From the NCBI RefSeq assembly GCF_000739595.1, contig NZ_BBJP01000009.1:1-54850 (forward strand): a stretch of 54,850 nucleotides of DNA, written 5' to 3'. Origin of the DNA: Halorubrum halophilum. Lineage in GTDB: Archaea > Halobacteriota > Halobacteria > Halobacteriales > Haloferacaceae. Below the pieces are notes generated by a model that saw nothing but the letters and a program-made list of their open reading frames with translations, searched no databases and was not told the origin of the DNA. Made by a program: the position numbers and the translations under genes. Below are positions 50,999 through 54,850 of this stretch, in pieces (positions within the stretch are counted from its first letter, which is position 1; every line of letters starts with the position of its first letter).

Positions 50999-51829
50999 TC
51001 ACTGTTTGACGAAGCGTTTGATGTTATAGACGACACACATCAGCGCGATTTCGCGGAACTCACGGAACCATGAGCGCGCTCGCACGGCGAAGCCGAGCGA
51101 GCGCTTCACAGCCGAGTTCACGGTTTCGGTCATAGAGCGCTGATTGTAGCGGTTATCGTCGATTCTGGCGTTGTGTGCGTGGTCGTACGGAGCGAAGATA
51201 CGGTGCTTGATCAGCGGTCTGATCCCGAGGTCGCGTAATCCTTCACGAAGCGATTGCTTGTCATAGCCTTTATCGGCCGCAAGAGACCGCAGATCGCCCG
51301 CGTTCCGGCGGGCGATCTGCTCAGCAAGGTCTGCGTCGCTTCCTTCCCGATTCGTTGAGCAGTGAACGTCAAGGACGGCTTGAGACGCTGTATCGACGAG
51401 TTTTGTGACTTTCAGCTTTTGAACGCGGTAGCTGATTCGCTGGCAGTAGTGGCGGCTCGCTGGTGAGCGGTCGTAGAACGTGGCGTCGATCGCGGCGTGT
51501 TCAGAGAGATCGTGCAGCTGCGCCGACTGGCGCAGCAGCACTCGACAGACGCTCATACTGATCCGGTCGAACGCCTTACACAACGTGGACGGCGCGGGGA
51601 GATCGGCCGCGTTGAGGCCGATCTCCCCGGTTATTTGTGGCATCTCTTTGAGCAGGTCGATCGTCATGCGGTACGATGAATCAAGGTAAATCCGCAGACA
51701 GTGAAGGGAAACGAGTGCATAGTCGGCGAATCCGCCGCCACCGTCCGGGGCGGCGGATTCGCCTCCATCGCCAGTAACTCTTTGAGCAACCGGTACAACC
51801 TCCCCGATGAAGCGGGAGATTTGGGTCAT
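50999..51829 (-). CDS. IS5-family transposase
   Basis: 276 residues. DDE catalytic residues are in AAIDATFYDRSPASRHY (first Asp), LAADKGYDKQSLRE (second Asp) and RSMTETVNSAVKRSLG (Glu, with the YxxxxR-E-like spacing of IS4/IS5 enzymes). An N-terminal ~100-residue region binds the ends. The start is ATG 51829; a TTG two codons earlier is in frame. The ATG lies in the loop of an 11-bp perfect inverted repeat (51809-51819 with 51842-51852), which should limit translation of read-through transcripts. Confidence 0.94.
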   Translation of the reverse strand: MTQISRFIGEVVPVAQRVTGDGGESAAPDGGGGFADYALVSLHCLRIYLDSSYRMTIDLLKEMPQITGEIGLNAADLPAPSTLCKAFDRISMSVCRVLLRQSAQLHDLSEHAAIDATFYDRSPASRHYCQRISYRVQKLKVTKLVDTASQAVLDVHCSTNREGSDADLAEQIARRNAGDLRSLAADKGYDKQSLREGLRDLGIRPLIKHRIFAPYDHAHNARIDDNRYNQRSMTETVNSAVKRSLGFAVRARSWFREFREIALMCVVYNIKRFVKQ

Positions 51830-51852
51830 AGGCAACTGAAGTCTCCCGCTTC
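51809..51852 (-). promoter_or_regulatory. Hairpin enclosing the transposase start codon
   Basis: GAAGCGGGAGA (51809-51819) and TCTCCCGCTTC (51842-51852) are perfect 11-bp arms; the transposase ATG (51829-51827) is in the 22-nt loop. In mRNA entering from outside, the stem would hide the start. Confidence 0.6.
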
Positions 51853-51906
51853 AACTCCTTTGATTTAGCGGCCTACCTCTCTGCCGTATGGCGATTCAAC
51901 ACAGCC

Positions 51907-51914
51907 CTTCAAAT
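51907..51914 (+). repeat. Target site duplication, right copy
   Basis: CTTCAAAT directly after the IS, identical to 50959-50966. Confidence 0.9.
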
Positions 51915-52399
51915 AGTATATGACAATCAGATACTTTGGTCGAAAGATTCAGACTATGATAGTGATCATCCTGTAGTAGAAGAATCTGATAAAGATCCTA
52001 AACAAGTACAAGAGGATTTAGCCTTTCTTCATGAGGTTGGTTTGATTGGATCCCATCATGTTGGACATCGAACAGAGATAAACCGCCCTAAGAAAAGTAG
52101 TTTAGCTGGTTTAACAGAACACGCAGAAAGAACAGGTACTCATTTGGGCCTAACACCCAAAGGATTCGAAGTAATTCATGAAGAAGAGCTAAATCAGAAC
52201 CAGATAAGAACCAATATTGGAATTGGAATTTTGACTATATTCTTGGTAACTGGTTCATTATTACAAGGATATTCAGCTTATCTCACACATAATGATATAT
52301 TTGACCAACTTATATTATTTGTTGTAGTTGTTGTTTCTGTTCTAATTGGATTGTTTGTAATCTCAATTATGATGGGTAAAAATCTAATAGAATATCTGC

Positions 52400-52555
52400 C
52401 TAGTGTGTAATTCTACACTCCTCTTCAAACACCCTATACAGTCCCTCGATAACAATGTCTTGTTCCGATAGTTCACTCTGATAAGTCGCTTCCTCAATCA
52501 ATTCTATTAGCTCAGGGTCGTTAACTGTCGCTCTTACGCTCTTATATTCACTCAT
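52400..52555 (-). CDS. Small ribbon-helix-helix-like protein, 51 residues
   Basis: It reads MSEYKSVRATVNDPELIELI then EEATYQSELSEQDIVIEGLYRVFEEECRITH. A short basic strand (KSVRATV) followed by two helices is the layout of CopG/RHH DNA-binding proteins such as antitoxins and plasmid copy-control proteins. Its ATG overlaps the stop of the 38-residue membrane peptide gene (ATGA), so they are co-translated. The 3' end overlaps the interrupted gene by 11 nt tail to tail. A likely regulator of its own operon through the inverted repeat at 52657-52706. Confidence 0.68.
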   Translation of the reverse strand: MSEYKSVRATVNDPELIELIEEATYQSELSEQDIVIEGLYRVFEEECRITH

Positions 52556-52668
52556 AGTCTAAAAGTCAAAACTGCTAGTCCTAGTCCTACTATTCCACCA
52601 AAACAGATCGATCCGAATGTTGCTATCATATTTCTAAAGTCCATGTTAGTGATTACCACGTGAGTCAT
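52552..52668 (-). CDS. 38-residue single-helix membrane peptide
   Basis: MTHVVITNMDFRNMIATFGS followed by ICFGGIVGLGLAVLTFRL: one membrane helix at about 16-36. It ends in an ATGA overlap with the RHH-like gene. The first start lies inside one arm of a 12-bp inverted repeat; an internal ATG (52644) would give a 30-residue peptide with the same helix. A membrane peptide paired with an RHH protein recalls toxin-antitoxin pairs, but the toxin role is speculative. Confidence 0.6.
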   Translation of the reverse strand: MTHVVITNMDFRNMIATFGSICFGGIVGLGLAVLTFRL

Positions 52669-52706
52669 ATCTTCTAATAAACTAATAAGCCGAAATGACT
52701 CACGTG
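52657..52706. promoter_or_regulatory. 12-bp inverted repeat, probable operator or attenuator
   Basis: CACGTGAGTCAT (52657-52668) and ATGACTCACGTG (52695-52706) are perfect arms around 26 nt of AT-rich DNA. On the minus strand the structure starts 3 nt after the helicase-like gene's stop and ends inside the first codons of the membrane peptide gene. It could be a dimer operator for the RHH-like protein or an RNA hairpin that hides the peptide start. Confidence 0.65.
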
Positions 52707-52709
52707 ACA

Positions 52710-54431
52710 TTAGTTACCACACCATTCATACTTGTCCGGGAAAAACGCGCCGGACGAATTGTATTTCTTAATCGATTCTAGTTGATTCAGAACCCTGCTA
52801 ATCTGTTTTTGACTGTATCCTGTAGCTTTCTCAATCTCCTTTTGGCTATGTTGCTCATCACTCTCCCGAAGATACCGGATAACTGCTAGTTTACTAGGAG
52901 AGTGAGACTGTAGCTCTTCTTTCTGAACCGGAACCCAATTCGGTAAACCAGAGGTATTAACGTATACTGTAGTTGGCTCTTTGGATCGTCCGAACCTGAA
53001 TACATCCTGTAGGGTCAAATTCCTATACAGAGGGAAGATATTGAATGTCTCATTTCCGAATTGGTATTCAGTCTCTCCCTCCCGATCTACTTGAACCGAT
53101 TTGCCAAGATAAGAACCCCACTTGAATACGTATTCATCACCATAATTTCTCATACCCGTGACAAATCCTAGTTGCTTATCTTGGAACTTGTTAGACGATA
53201 ATATCCGCGCAAAGTTCAGGGAGTTATCTGTATACTCTTCTATTTCGTCATCGTATTTCTGTATGGCTTTTTTCGACGTGATAACCCCCGGTTTCTCTCC
53301 CTCCTTTTGCTGAATAGAATACGCTAAGGAGGTATCCTGATTTACTGCTATATTATTTGAGTTTTGATAATACCTCTTATGCTCTGATACCTGTTTGATT
53401 TCTAGGTTCAGAATATCGGTGATATATCGCTTCTTTTCCTCTTCGGAAAGAACCTGAATATGCTCAAGATTCAAGCCTGTAGCACAATCCCACATTTCCG
53501 GGATCGGGGTTCCGTCTAGACCGATAAATCCATCAGCTGATTCAAAGTCGGGAGGATTGAGTAAATACATACTCTCGCGTTTCTCATCAAAGACAACTTG
53601 AGCATTATCACCGATATGAGTATCAATCCCATCGATTTCAGAGAATTGAGTATGGGTCTTTTCCCAACCCGGATTAACCTCAATCCCTACAAGAAGAGCA
53701 TAGGCCAATAACGGCGCATGGACGTGATACTCTTCGGGATCTAATGCTGTTTCTGTATCACGGTATACGTCGAATTCTTGGAACCAATTAACGACTTTCG
53801 CAGTCTCTTCTTGGGAAGCTTCCCTTATTTCAGTAAAGGAGTTTAGCGGGAAAGAATTAACACTATGTATAAACCTGTTTATCAATTCGCGCGGCTTGTG
53901 ATAGACTAATTCATATTCATTTTCGCTAAATTCGTCTTTTACTGCTACCCGATTAGTAAGATAATTGGGGTTATATGCGTGTTTTGGATTCCCGATCAAT
54001 ACGTCTATATCCGATAAATCACGGTTAAGAGACTCAATATATGGACATGAGCCATTACAGGGAAGCTCAAGCCTTTCATGTAACTCCTTTGCTGATATTC
54101 CCCTTCGGTATAGTTCTCTCAATCCATGTTTGTCGTTCTGAAAGGAGGGACATTCATCATGCGGAACCGGGATTTTATGGTACGATAAACCAAATTCATT
54201 ACACTTCTTAATAGAATCCTCCTTGAGTCTATTCAATGAAGTGAGATACAGGATTTGAGTATCAGTCTCTTGAGCCTGTTTGAATGTCGAATGGCTCTTA
54301 CCCGTGATCGGGAGAGATTCAATTAACACGTTATTTTTGTTTCTATACGATTCTGCTATTTGACTAGCTAATCGTTCTCTTATTCGCGGTAAATCAATAG
54401 GTTTAAATTCTTGAGGATGTAATTTAGTCAT
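52710..54431 (-). CDS. Degenerate SF2-helicase-like protein with C-terminal winged helix
   Basis: 573 residues. A Walker-A-like LPITGKS lies at 40-46; later come VFDEKRE (DE-box-like), GLDGTPIPEMW (like the LDATP motif III region of haloarchaeal plasmid helicases), LGFVTGMRNYGDEYV and LQDVFRFGRSKEP (motif-VI-like). A Cys group near residues 95-130 (DECPSF, CNGSCPYIE) could bind metal. Residues ~508-555 are a winged helix (QKEIEKATGYSQKQISRVLNQLESI). It probably acts in replication of the element. ATG 54431 is preferred to 54446 because GGTGAT, a strong ribosome site, lies 7 nt before it. Confidence 0.78.
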   Translation of the reverse strand: MTKLHPQEFKPIDLPRIRERLASQIAESYRNKNNVLIESLPITGKSHSTFKQAQETDTQILYLTSLNRLKEDSIKKCNEFGLSYHKIPVPHDECPSFQNDKHGLRELYRRGISAKELHERLELPCNGSCPYIESLNRDLSDIDVLIGNPKHAYNPNYLTNRVAVKDEFSENEYELVYHKPRELINRFIHSVNSFPLNSFTEIREASQEETAKVVNWFQEFDVYRDTETALDPEEYHVHAPLLAYALLVGIEVNPGWEKTHTQFSEIDGIDTHIGDNAQVVFDEKRESMYLLNPPDFESADGFIGLDGTPIPEMWDCATGLNLEHIQVLSEEEKKRYITDILNLEIKQVSEHKRYYQNSNNIAVNQDTSLAYSIQQKEGEKPGVITSKKAIQKYDDEIEEYTDNSLNFARILSSNKFQDKQLGFVTGMRNYGDEYVFKWGSYLGKSVQVDREGETEYQFGNETFNIFPLYRNLTLQDVFRFGRSKEPTTVYVNTSGLPNWVPVQKEELQSHSPSKLAVIRYLRESDEQHSQKEIEKATGYSQKQISRVLNQLESIKKYNSSGAFFPDKYEWCGN

Positions 54432-54438
54432 GTAGGAG

Positions 54439-54444
54439 ATCACC
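54439..54444 (-). promoter_or_regulatory. Ribosome binding site deciding the start of the helicase-like gene
   Basis: On the minus strand GGTGAT lies 7 nt before ATG 54431 and matches the 16S rRNA 3' end. It overlaps the alternative ATG at 54446, which therefore is less likely. Confidence 0.55.
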
Positions 54445-54446
54445 AT

Positions 54447-54617
54447 CTTCCCATCAAGGGTGTGTTGGTATCACACCTTTGGGCTTTCAATATCTCAAAG
54501 AGATACATCGATGAGATTTATATTCTAAATCTTTAGTGCGTAAAAATTGAAGTCTTATTAATTTAAGGCTTTCTTTTTAGTTATTATTGAAAATAATATA
54601 TTGTGTTGAATTAATGT
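54447..54617. other. AT-rich spacer with probable promoter
   Basis: Very AT-rich (for example a stretch around 54580-54615 of A/T runs). It separates the helicase-like gene from the small gene upstream on the same strand and probably holds the helicase promoter; no gene is seen. Confidence 0.5.
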
Positions 54618-54800
54618 TTAATGAATATACCCTATCTCTGTATCAATATCTGGCATTTTGAGTATCATGGTTACTTTTCCCTCCAAATCGTTGTGATAAT
54701 AACCCACAAGAGCATCAAATTCGTTCAGATCTGCTTGGATCTCGTCTAGATAATTGTCATCTACAACATACTCAAAGAATCCATTAGCAGTTTGAATCAT
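54618..54800 (-). CDS. Small acidic hypothetical protein, 60 residues
   Basis: It begins MIQTANGFFEYVVDDNYLDE and ends TMILKMPDIDTEIGYIH. A predicted mixed alpha/beta small domain without membrane segment. Its ATG overlaps the TGA of the gene before it (ATGA), so the two are coupled. No family recognised. Confidence 0.65.
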   Translation of the reverse strand: MIQTANGFFEYVVDDNYLDEIQADLNEFDALVGYYHNDLEGKVTMILKMPDIDTEIGYIH

Positions 54801-54850
54801 GTCAGATACTCCTTGAATTCTCTTTCAAAGTCGCTAGTTGTCCACTCTGG
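54797..54850 (-). CDS. C-terminal end of a further small gene, cut by the window
   Basis: The visible residues are PEWTTSDFEREFKEYLT followed by TGA, which overlaps the ATG of the 60-residue gene (ATGA). The acidic, helical composition is protein-like, and the other two frames on this strand are less so. The start lies beyond the window. Confidence 0.55.
   Translation of the reverse strand, partial: PEWTTSDFEREFKEYLT

Larger units (their letters stand above)
50967..51906 (-). mobile_element. IS5-family insertion sequence, 940 bp
   Basis: The ends are perfect 16-bp inverted repeats: GGCTGTGTTGAATCGC at 50967-50982 and GCGATTCAACACAGCC at 51891-51906. It is flanked by an 8-bp duplication and carries one IS5-type transposase on the minus strand. 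It is GC-rich like the chromosome while the host element is AT-rich, so it probably jumped in from the chromosome recently. Intact ends and an open transposase frame suggest it is still active. Confidence 0.93.
50611..52410 (+). pseudogene. Membrane/winged-helix gene interrupted by an IS
   Basis: Removing 50967-51906 and one copy of CTTCAAAT restores a single 283-codon frame. Residues ~20-60 are membrane helices (SWILYGGILWLFIEG, LVWIVAFLLVVLAEI); ~80-190 are soluble, with LAFLHEVGLIG and GTHLGLTPKGFEVIHEEE resembling the end of a winged helix; ~195-275 are two more helices (GIGILTIFLVTGSLLQGYSAYL, QLILFVVVVVSVLIGLFVISIMMG). As it stands the upstream part reads 14 codons into the IS and stops. 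It might be a membrane-bound regulator; family not recognised. Start GTG 50611 or ATG 50635. Confidence 0.8.
48148..54850 (+). mobile_element. Integrated plasmid or provirus, left part
   Basis: Base composition falls sharply at about 48,148 and stays AT-rich to the window end, apart from the IS at 50967-51906. The first gene is a tyrosine recombinase pointing inward, the usual order at an att site. Further genes are a lipoprotein, a membrane/winged-helix protein, small regulators and a helicase-like protein. No capsid, spike or known replication initiator is visible, so plasmid and pleolipovirus-like provirus remain open. The right boundary is outside. Confidence 0.85.

Noticed and set aside
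1-54850. CRISPR arrays, tRNA and rRNA genes
   Set aside because: No regularly spaced repeats with unique spacers and no tRNA or rRNA sequence were recognised; the tandem units in repeat D are only three and nearly contiguous.

Overview
The window is haloarchaeal chromosome, most likely Halorubrum or a close relative. About 48 kb is GC-rich and codes for strongly acidic proteins. Typical archaeal or haloarchaeal genes include the archaeosine pair arcS and tgtA, GatD, GTP cyclohydrolase III, an archaeal prepilin peptidase, a PitA-type chlorite-dismutase fusion and a UbiA/lycopene-cyclase fusion. Several genes have a TATA box about 26-30 nt before the start codon, as expected for leaderless haloarchaeal mRNAs. 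The genus is an inference.

Layout. 1-87 looks like the right end of an IS200/IS605 (TnpB-type) element. 94-3532 is a minus-strand run (coiled-coil protein, hisI, acetyltransferase, DUF92 membrane protein). 3.6-10.8 kb holds small proteins, a HAD phosphatase, GTP cyclohydrolase III, an SDR, the UbiA/lycopene-cyclase fusion and PitA. 10.9-20.8 kb holds arcS and tgtA, a histidine kinase, a PPOX-fold protein, a Nif3 protein, a sugar kinase, a DHH phosphoesterase, UspA and a zinc ribbon. 20.8-27.1 kb holds an AEC transporter, an atypical SDR, a class III CoA-transferase and a glyoxylate-bypass operon (isocitrate lyase plus a CitE-type lyase), led by two small frames joined to it by ATGA overlaps. 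27.1-35.6 kb holds thiL, menB, an HTH regulator behind a palindrome, deoC, a gatD/acetyltransferase/small membrane protein overlap chain, a DUF6498-like protein and an HPP protein. 35.7-38.8 kb is a three-gene operon for a Tat-exported FAD sugar-type dehydrogenase. 39.2-47.9 kb holds prepilin peptidase, M29 and M48 peptidases, an acetamidase and a large secreted beta-helix protein.

A dispersed repeat family of about 355-425 bp lies between genes (5703-6125, 14117-14471, 40267-40622, with a variant at 42905-43306 and a relic near 10.8 kb). Three copies have imperfect terminal inverted repeats; all four main copies share a conserved core and hairpins whose stem sequences differ between copies while staying paired. 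They look like MITEs that may also yield structured RNA.

At about 48,148 the sequence changes abruptly to AT-rich DNA that runs to the window end. The junction falls 19 codons into a gene starting MQTHIVPVGFDYDR, and a tyrosine recombinase begins 33 nt later. This is an integrated plasmid or provirus whose far end is outside the window. It carries a lipoprotein, a membrane/winged-helix gene split by a 940-bp IS5-type element (perfect 16-bp ends, 8-bp target duplication, frame exactly restored when removed), a degenerate SF2-helicase-like protein with a C-terminal winged helix, and a 38-residue membrane peptide overlapping a ribbon-helix-helix-like gene behind a 12-bp inverted repeat. Its control regions contain paired TGTTATC inverted repeats.
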